Shown here: in pieces, positions 17,710 to 26,796 of the stretch | How the letters are laid out: each line of letters opens with the position of its first letter | Position numbering within the stretch: the stretch's first letter is position 1 | Source: DAISIK01 sp036822055 | GTDB lineage: Bacteria; Verrucomicrobiota; Verrucomicrobiia; Opitutales; Puniceicoccaceae | DNA length: 64,000 bases | Direction of reading: 5' to 3' | Assembly: GCA_036822055.1 (NCBI GenBank) | Contig: DAISIK010000001.1 | Coordinates: 72,371 to 136,370 of the forward strand | Position numbers and translations under genes: made by a program | Notes under the pieces: model-generated | Seen by the model: only the letters and a program-made list of their open reading frames with translations | The model's database searches: none | Told to the model about the DNA's origin: nothing

Positions 17710-19827
17710 ATGAGTTTTCTCTCCCCATGGGCTTTCATCGGCCTCACCGCTCTGAGCCTTCCCATCCTCGCTCATCTCATCCATCGCCTTCGTCAAAAAA
17801 AAGTTCCCTGGGCCGCCATGCGGTTTATTGAGGAGGCCCTTCGCCAGTCCCGGAGCAAAAAGCGGATTAACGATCTTCTCCTTCTCCTCCTGCGTTGCCT
17901 CGCTTTGCTCTTTCTCGTCCTCGCTTTTGCCCGTCCCTTCATTGGCGAGCAGGCGGCCCTGGCCACCGAGGAGGAAGCCGTCATCCTCGTCCTTGATCTT
18001 TCCGCCAGCATGGGTGCCATTGAAGCGGGCGTCGACCGCCTCACTCCCGCCCGGCAGACTGCCCTCGAACTTTTGGACGAACTCCCCTCCCGCACCCCCG
18101 TCGGTCTCCTCTTCGCCACCGATCGGATCGAAGCCATCGCCGCCTCGCCCACCCTCGAACGAGGCCGCCTTCGCCAGGCCATTCAAGCCGCTGCCCCTCG
18201 CCCACGGGGCACCAACTTGCCTCTCGCCCTCGAAACTGCCGCTCAATCCCTGCTTTCCTTCACTTCCGGGCGTGTGATCCTCGTTTCGGACCTCCAAGCC
18301 AGTGCTTTCGAGCAGCCCCCCAGCCTTTCCGACCTCAAAACAACCTATCCAAAGATCAGCTTCGACTTCCGTCCTATCGGTGCCACCACCCAGCTCGAAA
18401 ATCTGGCTGTCACCGATTTGTACCTCGCCGGATTCGGCAATGCCACACGGGGGAAAAATCAGTTCATCGTCGAAGTCACCAACTTTGGAAGCGCCCCTGC
18501 CCTCTCTGTCCCGGTGCGCCTCGCCCCCAACGGCGGTCCCGCTGAAGCTCAAACCATTATCCCTGAAATCGCACCCGGAGATACCGCTCAGGTCGCTCTC
18601 GAGATTTTCCTCGATCAACTGGGGCTCCATTCTGTCGAGGCCTTACTCCCTGGGGACGCCTTTCCTTACGACGATCGCCGCGCTCTCGCCTTCTCCATCG
18701 CCGACCCCGCCCGGCTCCTCCTCGTCTCCGATGGCCAGGCCTCGACCAACCTTCCAACCCTCTTTCTTGAAAAGGCCCTCACTCCCTTTGACGACCTTCC
18801 CGGATTCTACCTTCGGTCCACTTCCCTTCCAATCTCCCAACTCGCCGCCAACCAGCTCAACAAACACGATCTCGTCATCTGGGCAGCCTCCCGCCCCCCA
18901 ACACCACCCGAAGTCAATACCCTCGCCGAGTCCGTGCGCGAAGGCACTGGCGCCATCTTCTTCTCCACCCCTTCGAACGGTCCAGCCCTCGCAGCTGCAC
19001 TCGCCTCAACCCTCCCCGGTCTCACCCTCCTCCCTCAGTCCGACGCCGCCATTCCCGTTTCACCGCCCTACCCTCACCCCATCACTGCCAGATGGAACGA
19101 TCCCAACGCCGGCAACCTCACCAGCCTGAGGTTTTTCCAATGGAATGCCGTCACCCTGCCCGAAGCGTCCCCATTGCTCGAAACCAACTCCGGCCACTTT
19201 CTTGGAGCCGAGTACCCTCTCGGCTCCGGCGGCTTCCTCATCTTTGGATTTCTTCCCGACACCGAACTCGGCAATCTACCGATCCACCCGGCTTTTCTTC
19301 CTCTCCTCCATCGATCCATCAATCACCTCTTCCAAGCCAGCCAACCACGACTCAACCTGGAACCGGGCGACTCTTTTTCCGCCAACCTCCCCGTTAATCA
19401 ACTGAACCTTCCCTTTTTCCTCACCCCCCCCGGTGGTGACCGGGAGGAGGCCCGCATCGCCGGGCGCACCATCCTCTCAAACGGACAAGCCCGTCTCACC
19501 CTCCCGGACCTCGTCGAACCCGGAATCTACGAAGTCGCCATTGGCCAACGAGGGTCGCCCGAATTCGTTTTTACGGTGAGCTTCCCAACCGCCGAGTCGC
19601 GCCTTGGCAGCACCCTTGACCTTAACAGCACCCCCGCGGATTCCGCTCCGACGGCCACCGATCCGGCTCTCGCCGAACTCGCCGCCAGCACCTCCTCAAC
19701 CCCAAGTTGGACAGCCGAGCAGCTCTCCCGTTTTTGCCTCTTTATCGCCTGCTCATTCTTCATCGCTGAGTGGCTTCTGGCTCACTTCTCCGGCGCCTCT
19801 CGAAATCAAGCAAGCTCCCGAACCTGA
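17710..19827 (+). CDS. BatA-like membrane protein with vWA domain
   Basis: 705 residues from ATG 17710, four bases after the DUF58 stop; longer forms would run back inside DUF58. The N-terminal residues 1-75 form the BatA/aerotolerance domain (two helices around LAHLIHRLRQKKVPWAAMRF). A vWA domain with MIDAS D-L-S-A-S near residue 96 follows, then large extracytoplasmic beta-rich parts (CARDB/Ig-like, inference) and a C-terminal transmembrane helix near residue 680. It ends one base into the next gene (TGATG). Role inferred: part of a membrane complex acted on by MoxR. Confidence 0.88.
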   Translation: MSFLSPWAFIGLTALSLPILAHLIHRLRQKKVPWAAMRFIEEALRQSRSKKRINDLLLLLLRCLALLFLVLAFARPFIGEQAALATEEEAVILVLDLSASMGAIEAGVDRLTPARQTALELLDELPSRTPVGLLFATDRIEAIAASPTLERGRLRQAIQAAAPRPRGTNLPLALETAAQSLLSFTSGRVILVSDLQASAFEQPPSLSDLKTTYPKISFDFRPIGATTQLENLAVTDLYLAGFGNATRGKNQFIVEVTNFGSAPALSVPVRLAPNGGPAEAQTIIPEIAPGDTAQVALEIFLDQLGLHSVEALLPGDAFPYDDRRALAFSIADPARLLLVSDGQASTNLPTLFLEKALTPFDDLPGFYLRSTSLPISQLAANQLNKHDLVIWAASRPPTPPEVNTLAESVREGTGAIFFSTPSNGPALAAALASTLPGLTLLPQSDAAIPVSPPYPHPITARWNDPNAGNLTSLRFFQWNAVTLPEASPLLETNSGHFLGAEYPLGSGGFLIFGFLPDTELGNLPIHPAFLPLLHRSINHLFQASQPRLNLEPGDSFSANLPVNQLNLPFFLTPPGGDREEARIAGRTILSNGQARLTLPDLVEPGIYEVAIGQRGSPEFVFTVSFPTAESRLGSTLDLNSTPADSAPTATDPALAELAASTSSTPSWTAEQLSRFCLFIACSFFIAEWLLAHFSGASRNQASSRT

Positions 19828-22235
19828 TGGAAACTCTCCGCCAGATCCTCTTTCCCCAGTCCCCTCCGGCTGCCCCCCAGGTGCCCACCACTCTCGCCTT
19901 TGAGGGTCTCGACCCCGGCTGGGCCATTATCCTCTTCATCATTCTTGGCGGCATCCTTTCTTTCCTCTTTCAGAACCGCTACCGGGACCTCTCCGTCAGG
20001 AGCAAGATCCTCCTCCTCGGTCTCCGGCTCAAGCTCCTTGCCCTCATCCTTCTCCTCTGGACCTTTCCCGTTTTTATCTCCACCGTCACCGAAAAGCTGA
20101 GACAACAGTTCCTCGTTCTCGTCGACGATTCAGGCAGTATGGGCCTCCCCGATCAGCGTACGACCAGCGAGGATATCATCCGGGCAAAAATCGCCCTCGG
20201 CCAAATGGCCGCCACCCCGGAGCTTGCTACCGGCTCCGAAACCGCCCAGCAGCCACCCCTCCTCCACACTCGCCTCGAATTGGTTCAATCCCTCCTAACC
20301 CACCCCCAACACAAATTTTGGGAGAGCCTGGCCGAGCGGTCTGACCTCGTCTTCTACCGCGTGGGTGAGCGCCTCGACGTCCCCATCTCCCCCCTCCCCG
20401 ATGGCCGCTCGACCCGTGTGGCTTTCGCTGAGTCCCTCGAGGCCAACGCCTCGATCTCTCCCCTCGGGGATGCCCTCATCAAGGCCCTTGAACTCCATCG
20501 CGGAGAACCTTTGGCAGGCATACTCCTCATCTCCGACGGAGCCTCCAACGCCGGCCGACCCTTCGAGGAGGCCGCCGCCACCCTCAACCGAGCCGCCCTC
20601 CCCGTCCACTCCCTGGCTGTGGGCATCCCCCAGCCGCCAGATCTTCGGGTTGCCACCCTCCGGGTTCCCCGCATTGGCTTCGTCGAAGAAAAGGTAATCG
20701 TCGAGGCCGAACTCAGTTCCTTTGGCCTACCCGCCCAAACCATTACGGCCCGCCTCTTTTCCGATGAGCAGTTCGTCGAAGAAAAAGAGGTCCAGCTTCC
20801 CCGCGACGGGAACGTGACCGTTCAACTTGAGCTCATCTCAGACGATCCAGGTGTCCGGAACCTTCGATTCGAGGTCGATTCCCTGCCCGGCGAAGTTAGC
20901 GTCGAGAACAATGCGGTCGAAGATCGTATCACCATTCTTGATACAAGGGTCCGGGTCTTCCTCGTCGATCAGATTCCCCGGTGGGACTTTCGCTACCTGC
21001 TCGACTTTCTTCAGGACGATCAGCGCCTCGCCATTGTCGCCGTTCTTCTCGATACAGACGCCTCGCTCCTCAAGTTGGAGAAGACCCCTTTCATTCCCGA
21101 GCTCCCCGACCAACCATCGCTCATCTATAAGAGCGATATTGTGGTCCTCGGTGATGTCGACCCGGCCCGCCTGGGCAAGGAGCGCATGGAGTGGATCGCC
21201 GAGTGGGTCAACCGCGACGGCGGGAGTCTCATTTTCCTCGCTGGTCGGCGTCATCAACCCCTCAAATACCACGGCACCCCTCTCGAACCTCTCTTCCCCA
21301 TCCGGCTCATTCCTTCCCTTTCTCCCGAGTTCTACGGCAAAATAACGGAAGCCCCCAAGCTCCTCGTCCGCACCCGCACTGGCCGCCTCTCCCCCTGGTT
21401 CAAACTCGCCGACCAACCCTCCAAAAACGAATCCATCTGGAGCCAATTCAAAGGGGTTCGCTGGACAGCCCTGGTTGGCCCCGCCAAGCCGGGAGCAGAG
21501 GTTCTCCTCGTTGATGAGTCCGTCAGTCCACCTCTGCCGGTTATAGCCCGCCATGACTACGGGCGCGGAAAGGTTGTTTTTGTCGGCACTGAAGAAACTC
21601 ACCGCTGGCGCTCAGGTTTCGGGGGAAAGCATTACAATCGCATCTGGGGGCAGATCTTCCAGTCACTCGCCGAGGAGCGTCTCAGCGGGGCTTCCCGGCA
21701 GGTCCAGATTCGCAGCGAGGCAACCCGCTACCTCCTCGGCGAAGAAGTCAAAATAAGCGGCCAGCTCTTCCGCTCCGATTTCACCCCCCTGAACGTCGCC
21801 TCTGTCTCCGGGACGGTCGTCTACGAGGGATCCGATCGAAATATCCCCTTGGAGCAGTCAGTCAACCTTCGTCAGCTCCCGAACCGGGTCGGGGAGTACT
21901 CCCTTACCTTCACCCCGCGAGCCGCGGGAAACTATTCCTTTTTTACCGCCCTCGATCCCGAAGCCAAAGTTGAGTTCACTGTCGATAATCTCGTCCCCGA
22001 ACTCGCTGAGGTGGCTGTCCAATCTGCAGCCCTCCAGCTCCTTTCCGAACAAACCGGTGGCCGAGCCTTTCGCTTTGAAAATATCCAGGAACTGCCCGAC
22101 CTGATCGAGGATCGTTCTCTGGAGCTTACCCGGCAGAGACGCTTCGAACTAGCCCAGTCTCCCCTCTTTCTCATCCTCCTGCTCCTCCTTCCCGGCCTCG
22201 AGTGGATTGGCCGCCGTCTCGTTGACCTCAAATGA
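19827..22235 (+). CDS. Membrane protein with vWA domain
   Basis: 802 residues from ATG 19827, overlapping the previous stop by one base. Two N-terminal transmembrane helices (about 27-47 and 63-85), then a vWA domain with complete MIDAS DDSGS (100-104) and a LLISDGASN loop, and then a long extracytoplasmic region including a glutamine-amidotransferase-like alpha/beta part (about 390-620). A last helix lies near the C-terminus (FLILLLLLPGLEW). It resembles the 'membrane vWA/GATase-like' protein of planctomycete and verrucomicrobial MoxR operons. Substrate unknown. Confidence 0.82.
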   Translation: METLRQILFPQSPPAAPQVPTTLAFEGLDPGWAIILFIILGGILSFLFQNRYRDLSVRSKILLLGLRLKLLALILLLWTFPVFISTVTEKLRQQFLVLVDDSGSMGLPDQRTTSEDIIRAKIALGQMAATPELATGSETAQQPPLLHTRLELVQSLLTHPQHKFWESLAERSDLVFYRVGERLDVPISPLPDGRSTRVAFAESLEANASISPLGDALIKALELHRGEPLAGILLISDGASNAGRPFEEAAATLNRAALPVHSLAVGIPQPPDLRVATLRVPRIGFVEEKVIVEAELSSFGLPAQTITARLFSDEQFVEEKEVQLPRDGNVTVQLELISDDPGVRNLRFEVDSLPGEVSVENNAVEDRITILDTRVRVFLVDQIPRWDFRYLLDFLQDDQRLAIVAVLLDTDASLLKLEKTPFIPELPDQPSLIYKSDIVVLGDVDPARLGKERMEWIAEWVNRDGGSLIFLAGRRHQPLKYHGTPLEPLFPIRLIPSLSPEFYGKITEAPKLLVRTRTGRLSPWFKLADQPSKNESIWSQFKGVRWTALVGPAKPGAEVLLVDESVSPPLPVIARHDYGRGKVVFVGTEETHRWRSGFGGKHYNRIWGQIFQSLAEERLSGASRQVQIRSEATRYLLGEEVKISGQLFRSDFTPLNVASVSGTVVYEGSDRNIPLEQSVNLRQLPNRVGEYSLTFTPRAAGNYSFFTALDPEAKVEFTVDNLVPELAEVAVQSAALQLLSEQTGGRAFRFENIQELPDLIEDRSLELTRQRRFELAQSPLFLILLLLLPGLEWIGRRLVDLK

Positions 22236-23923
22236 TCTCTCCCCCTCGATCCGGCACCCCCAACCGTGCAACCGGGGCGTCCTACGGTGCCTCTGCCACA
22301 AAAATCGCCACCGCCCTCCGGAGGGTTGCCCGTTCACGCACCACCCAGCGGGTACTCGCAGGTTGCGCTCAACTCGTCCTACTTTTCTCCCTTCTTCTTT
22401 CCCTTCAGCTGCTTCTCGATCTGGCCCTCAACCTGGAGCGACCCGTTCGCCTCGCCTTCCGAATTCTCGAATCCCTGCTCTATCTCTATTTGATCAACCG
22501 GTGGATCGCCGCCCCCCTCCGCAAACACTGGGACCCCGAGGCAACTGCCCGGGTCCTCCAGAATCACTTCCCAAATCTCGGTAGTCGTCTGGTCTCGAGC
22601 CTGCAACTCGACTGCTCCTTGCCCGCAGGCAGCGGCATCAGCTCCTCCCTCATCCAGACGCTCTCCCTTCGCTCCCTCTCCGAGCTCCAGTCCTGTCCCC
22701 TTCCCACCGTTACCCCGACCAAGCCCCTCGTCTACCGCATCCTCCTTGCCCTGGCCGTGGGCTCCATTCTGATCGGCTCCATCCTTCAAACCTGGCCAGC
22801 CTCCCAGCTTCTCCTCAAGCGCTACGTCCTCCTCGCGGTCCCCCTCCCCACTGCCACCCGGATCATTCAAACTAGCGGTGACCAATCCGTTCCTCGCGGG
22901 GAAAGCCTTCGCCTCTTCGCCACTATTGAGGGAGTATCCGTCCCCCAGGGGACCGTTACCCTCAGGTTTGCCGAGGGGGGCCAGCGCGAGCTCGCCATCT
23001 TCCCCGACCCAGAAGCCCCCGGGCAATACAGCATCCATCACGGTCCCATCAACGATCCGTTCACCTACTCCTTCCGCATCAACGACGGCACCTCTGCATC
23101 ATACCGGGTCAAGATCTTCGACCTGCCCCTCGTCATCGAGACCCGGTGGACCACCACCCCACCAGCCTACACTGCCCTTCCGACCCGCCAGCAGACCGGC
23201 GGACGCCTCGAACCCTTCATCGGGAGTCAACTCTCACTCGAGGCGGTCGCCAATCATCCCCTCGCCAAAGCTGAGCTTCTGACCCTTCCCCTGCAAGACC
23301 GCTACCCCCTAACCATCAATCCCCGAGACCCCACCCAAGTCAGCGGCCAGATCACGATCGAAAACCCGAATCTCTCCGGCCTCTCCATCCTCCTCACCAG
23401 CACCGATGGAGTCACCAGTGGCTCCAACGTCATCTACCCCCTTCGCCCAAGGCTCGACCTGCCCCCCGTAGTCAACCTAACCCTTCCCACCCAGGAGATC
23501 CAAACCCTCGTTCCTGAAGCCTCTTTCACCATTGCCGGAACAGCCAGCGACGACTTTGGCATCACCGAGTCCGTCCTCGTTTTTTCCCTTGCCCGGCCAA
23601 ATAAGCAGCGAGAGGTCCTTGAACGCTCTCTCAGCCTCGACTCCGAAGGTGCCTTCAACCTGCAAGTGTCGCCCCGTGAACTCTTCCCCCGGGCCGCACC
23701 CGGCGACTCCCTCGCCTTCTCCGTCAAAATAACGGACAATAACCCCCAGCCCTCGCTCGGTATCTCCCAGACCGGGGAGCGCCTCCTGCGACTCGTCACC
23801 CGCGCTGAAAAACAGGCTGAGCTCCTGGACAAACTTGACCAAAATGCTGAAATGATCGAGACTCTGTCTCGCGAGCAACAGGATATCCGTTCCTCACTAG
23901 GAGATGTACTCAGCCCCCGCTGA
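22232..23923 (+). CDS. DUF4175-like membrane protein, N-terminal half
   Basis: 563 residues from ATG 22232, overlapping the previous stop as ATGA. It has about three transmembrane segments in the first 200 residues (about 45-70, 85-95, 165-190), then a proline/serine-rich extracytoplasmic part with beta structure (Ig-like), and ends with a short coiled-coil (EKQAELLDKLDQ). This is the layout of the N-terminal part of DUF4175 family proteins, which are usually about 800-1000 residues and continue into a long coiled-coil. The next gene supplies such a coiled-coil and the family end, so the pair may be a split DUF4175 protein. Function unknown. Confidence 0.6.
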   Translation: MISPPRSGTPNRATGASYGASATKIATALRRVARSRTTQRVLAGCAQLVLLFSLLLSLQLLLDLALNLERPVRLAFRILESLLYLYLINRWIAAPLRKHWDPEATARVLQNHFPNLGSRLVSSLQLDCSLPAGSGISSSLIQTLSLRSLSELQSCPLPTVTPTKPLVYRILLALAVGSILIGSILQTWPASQLLLKRYVLLAVPLPTATRIIQTSGDQSVPRGESLRLFATIEGVSVPQGTVTLRFAEGGQRELAIFPDPEAPGQYSIHHGPINDPFTYSFRINDGTSASYRVKIFDLPLVIETRWTTTPPAYTALPTRQQTGGRLEPFIGSQLSLEAVANHPLAKAELLTLPLQDRYPLTINPRDPTQVSGQITIENPNLSGLSILLTSTDGVTSGSNVIYPLRPRLDLPPVVNLTLPTQEIQTLVPEASFTIAGTASDDFGITESVLVFSLARPNKQREVLERSLSLDSEGAFNLQVSPRELFPRAAPGDSLAFSVKITDNNPQPSLGISQTGERLLRLVTRAEKQAELLDKLDQNAEMIETLSREQQDIRSSLGDVLSPR

Positions 23924-23969
23924 TTCCCCCACTTCAGTCCCGATTAACCCTAGAAATGGTCTCTCCGTC

Positions 23970-25907
23970 ATGTCGCCCCTTCCCTTCCGCTGCTTAACCT
24001 GCCTCGCAATCCTCTTTATCCTTAGCCCGCTCAGTCAGGTTGCGGTTTTCGGCCAGGAGGCTCGTGACCCGCGCAGCGAGGCCTACGAGATCAGTCTCCG
24101 CCAAGAAGAGGCCCGTCGCGATGCCCGTCGCATCGGCGACGAGCTCCTCTTTGCCATTGAGGAAATGGTCGTCAACCAGCTTGACCCAGACACCCTCAGC
24201 GATGTTCGCTTCCTCGCTCAACGGCTGGCCTCCCTCGGCCTCGAGGATATGGCTGCCCTCGTTGATCAACTCAATGCCGCCGCCTCTTCACCCAATCCCG
24301 AGGCGGCCACCGCCGCTCTTTTCGACGTCTATCGGGAGCAACTCCGCATCGAGTCTGACCTCCGCGCCATCGCGCGCACCATTGCCATCCGCCGCCTTTT
24401 CGAGGACCTCAACCGCCAGGTCAACAGCCTCCTCCAGCGCCAACTTAAAAATTGGCGCCTCACCGGAGAGCTCCAAAACGCCTCCCACGGATCTCGCTCC
24501 CTCCTCCTCATCGTTGGCGAACAGCAAAGCATCGGCGACGATATCCAAACCTTCTTTCAATCCGGCGAAAGCCTTGCCTCAAGGTTCACCGAAAACCTCA
24601 ACCAACGGGCCGCCAACACCACCGCCTCCTTCACCCGCAATGTCAATGGAGCCACCCTCAAACGGCTAGCCACCGAGGCAAATAGCCAGTTGGCCGATGC
24701 CAACCTGGCGGCCGCCGCCCGGACACAGGCTCGCATTGTTGCCGAGCTCCGGCGCATTCATCAAATCATCCTCTCCATGCAGCCTAGCAGCCAACGGCTC
24801 GCAGATGCACTCAATCGCTCAGCCGAGCTCGCCCAGGCGCAAGCACAACTCGATGCTGCAGCCGCATCTGAAGGGCTCAATCAAGCCCAGAAAGACCAGC
24901 AAAAAGCTCTCGCAGACGAGGCCGCCCTTCTCGCCAGCCAGATCGCCGATCTCTCTCCCGAGGCCAACGCCGCCCTCGAGCAAGCCCGCGCCGCCATGGC
25001 TGAGCAAGCAGAGGCCCAAGCCTCCTCGGACGCCTCCAGACCCCAAGGTGCCAATCCTCCCCCACCAACTCCTTCTCCGGAATCCGCCCCGCCCACCGAA
25101 GCCAACCAAGCTTCGCCATCCGAAACAGCCGCTGCCGCCTCTCCTCCCCCACCAGCCTCCGACCCTCAAGCATCCGGAGCTTCTGAGCCGGATAGTGCAA
25201 CACCCCCACCTTCTCCTGCCTCCGAGGCACTGCAAACAGCCCAAGCCGCCCTTTCCGACGCCCTCGAGCAAGCTACCCAAGCAGAAATCGCTTCGGCCGA
25301 AGCCACCGCTTCCGCCCTTTCCGAGGCTGCCGAAGCTGCCACCAGAGCCGAAAGCGCCCTTGGCCAAAACCAGACCGGCTCTGAAACATCGACCGGCAAC
25401 CAACCCGCGGCCAGCGATCCTCAAACCGAAATAGAGGCTGCCCTCGCCGCCACCGAGCAGGCCGCTGGTCAGGAGGCCGCCCAGCGTACCGATGCCCGCG
25501 CCGCCCTTTCCGAAGCCAAAGCCGCCCTTGAAAAAGCAGGCCAAGCCGTCCGCGACAACCAAACTCAAGCAGCTCAGGAATCGCTCCAGGAGGCCCGCGC
25601 CCAGCTCACCGCCGCTCAAAATGCCATCGGTCGCTCACCAGCCAACCAGGCGTCAAGCACCGGGGAACTGGTTGATTCAGAAAGCCGGGCTTCCGCAGAT
25701 GAACAGCAGGGCACCCGGGATTCTTTCGGCTCGTCAGACTCCGGCCTCATTGGCGGGTCAGGGGAGGGAGATGGTCTGGTCGTTCAAACTGAGCTCGTTC
25801 TCAGCGATGCGGACCGGGCCGCCTTCGAGAGCCTCCGCACCGAGTCCTATCCCGAGGAGTTCGCCCCTTGGATCTACGCCTATCGCAAAAAACTAGCCGA
25901 GGATTAA
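23970..25907 (+). CDS. Exported Ala-rich coiled-coil protein, DUF4175-like C-terminal half
   Basis: 645 residues from ATG 23970, which yields a good signal peptide (SPLPFRCLTCLAILFILSPL). A start at 23904 overlaps the previous gene and gives an unlikely leader. Residues about 30-300 are helical and coiled-coil with many Arg/Glu, then a Pro/Ala/Ser-rich linker (about 355-430) and an Ala/Gln-rich repeat-like helical region (about 430-580). The last residues (SYPEEFAPWIYAYRKKLAED) resemble the closing motif of DUF4175 proteins ('PxEYxxLVexYFxaL'). It sits between the membrane half and a small exported protein. No enzyme motif; probably structural. Confidence 0.6.
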   Translation: MSPLPFRCLTCLAILFILSPLSQVAVFGQEARDPRSEAYEISLRQEEARRDARRIGDELLFAIEEMVVNQLDPDTLSDVRFLAQRLASLGLEDMAALVDQLNAAASSPNPEAATAALFDVYREQLRIESDLRAIARTIAIRRLFEDLNRQVNSLLQRQLKNWRLTGELQNASHGSRSLLLIVGEQQSIGDDIQTFFQSGESLASRFTENLNQRAANTTASFTRNVNGATLKRLATEANSQLADANLAAAARTQARIVAELRRIHQIILSMQPSSQRLADALNRSAELAQAQAQLDAAAASEGLNQAQKDQQKALADEAALLASQIADLSPEANAALEQARAAMAEQAEAQASSDASRPQGANPPPPTPSPESAPPTEANQASPSETAAAASPPPPASDPQASGASEPDSATPPPSPASEALQTAQAALSDALEQATQAEIASAEATASALSEAAEAATRAESALGQNQTGSETSTGNQPAASDPQTEIEAALAATEQAAGQEAAQRTDARAALSEAKAALEKAGQAVRDNQTQAAQESLQEARAQLTAAQNAIGRSPANQASSTGELVDSESRASADEQQGTRDSFGSSDSGLIGGSGEGDGLVVQTELVLSDADRAAFESLRTESYPEEFAPWIYAYRKKLAED

Positions 25908-25909
25908 TT

Positions 25910-26716
25910 ATGCCCCCTCTCTCCCATTTCCCCGTCCGCTTTACCCTCCTCCTCACCCTTCTTGCCCCACCCCTTTCCTTCGCCCAAGACCGGGTCGAAG
26001 CTTTTGGCAGCCCTCAGAGAGACTTCAAAGGAACCGCCGCCTTCGTCGGAACCTTCTACGACCTCAAACAATCCCAAACTCGCGAACCGATCAAAAACGC
26101 CCCTAAACAGTACTGGGAGGTCATCCGCCAGTTTATCGACGGAGGTTTTCATGAGGCCAAACTCGATCAATTTTTTCGCGCTGGCCTTCCCCTCTACACC
26201 AACCTGATCCATATTAAAAGTATGGATGCCAATGCAGCGCCGAGGGCTTTTGGTGTCGAGGAGGTGGTTGAACCACGCCTCTGGATCATTCACTACCGTG
26301 CCCAAGTGGCGCCCCCCAGGGATGGCCGCTACCGCCTTGCCGGAGGCGCCGACGACGTCCTCCTCGCTGCCATCAACGGTAGAATGGTTCTTGCTGGCCA
26401 GTATGTGGATCGTGAGATGGAGGCCATTGGCTGGGAAAGTCCACCCGGCAACGTCGAACCCTGGCCCTTAATCGACCCCCGCGCCCGCTGGGGCTTATGG
26501 TTGGATCTAAAGGCCGACCAACCGGTGGACCTTGATGTCATTGTTGGAGAGCGCCCGGGAGGAAGATTTCACGCAGGGCTGGCCTTCCACGAAGAAGGAG
26601 GTTCTTTTCGAGTCACCCAGGATGGCAAACGCGTCGTCCTCCCCGTGCTCGAGCTCGTACCCTACGGATCTCCCGAGGCCGAACAAAAACCCGACGCCTG
26701 GCGAGTCTTTCCTTGA
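25910..26716 (+). CDS. Exported protein, PA14-like region
   Basis: 268 residues from ATG 25910, two bases after the previous stop. Signal peptide FTLLLTLLAPPLSFAQ (cleavage about residue 24). The mature part has beta-sheet character with FVGTFYDLKQ near the start and a later RYRLAGGADDVLLAAING segment that resembles the PA14-type 'GxYxFxxxSDDGxxLxINGK' pattern. PA14 domains bind sugars; so a carbohydrate or envelope role is possible, but the call is an inference from a weak motif. Last gene of the MoxR operon; it faces the convergent GH39 gene 80 bases away. Confidence 0.55.
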   Translation: MPPLSHFPVRFTLLLTLLAPPLSFAQDRVEAFGSPQRDFKGTAAFVGTFYDLKQSQTREPIKNAPKQYWEVIRQFIDGGFHEAKLDQFFRAGLPLYTNLIHIKSMDANAAPRAFGVEEVVEPRLWIIHYRAQVAPPRDGRYRLAGGADDVLLAAINGRMVLAGQYVDREMEAIGWESPPGNVEPWPLIDPRARWGLWLDLKADQPVDLDVIVGERPGGRFHAGLAFHEEGGSFRVTQDGKRVVLPVLELVPYGSPEAEQKPDAWRVFP

Positions 26717-26796
26717 TCGCGGGGGCGGCCATCACCGCCACGCCGGCTCCGCCTTACAGCCCTCCCCGAACTGCCGCTAATCTTTCCTCGACCAAT

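Noticed and set aside
24819..25619. Minus-strand Gly-rich frame of 266 residues
   Set aside because: Shadow of the Ala/Pro-rich region of the coiled-coil gene; Gly/Leu/Arg-rich by codon complementarity.
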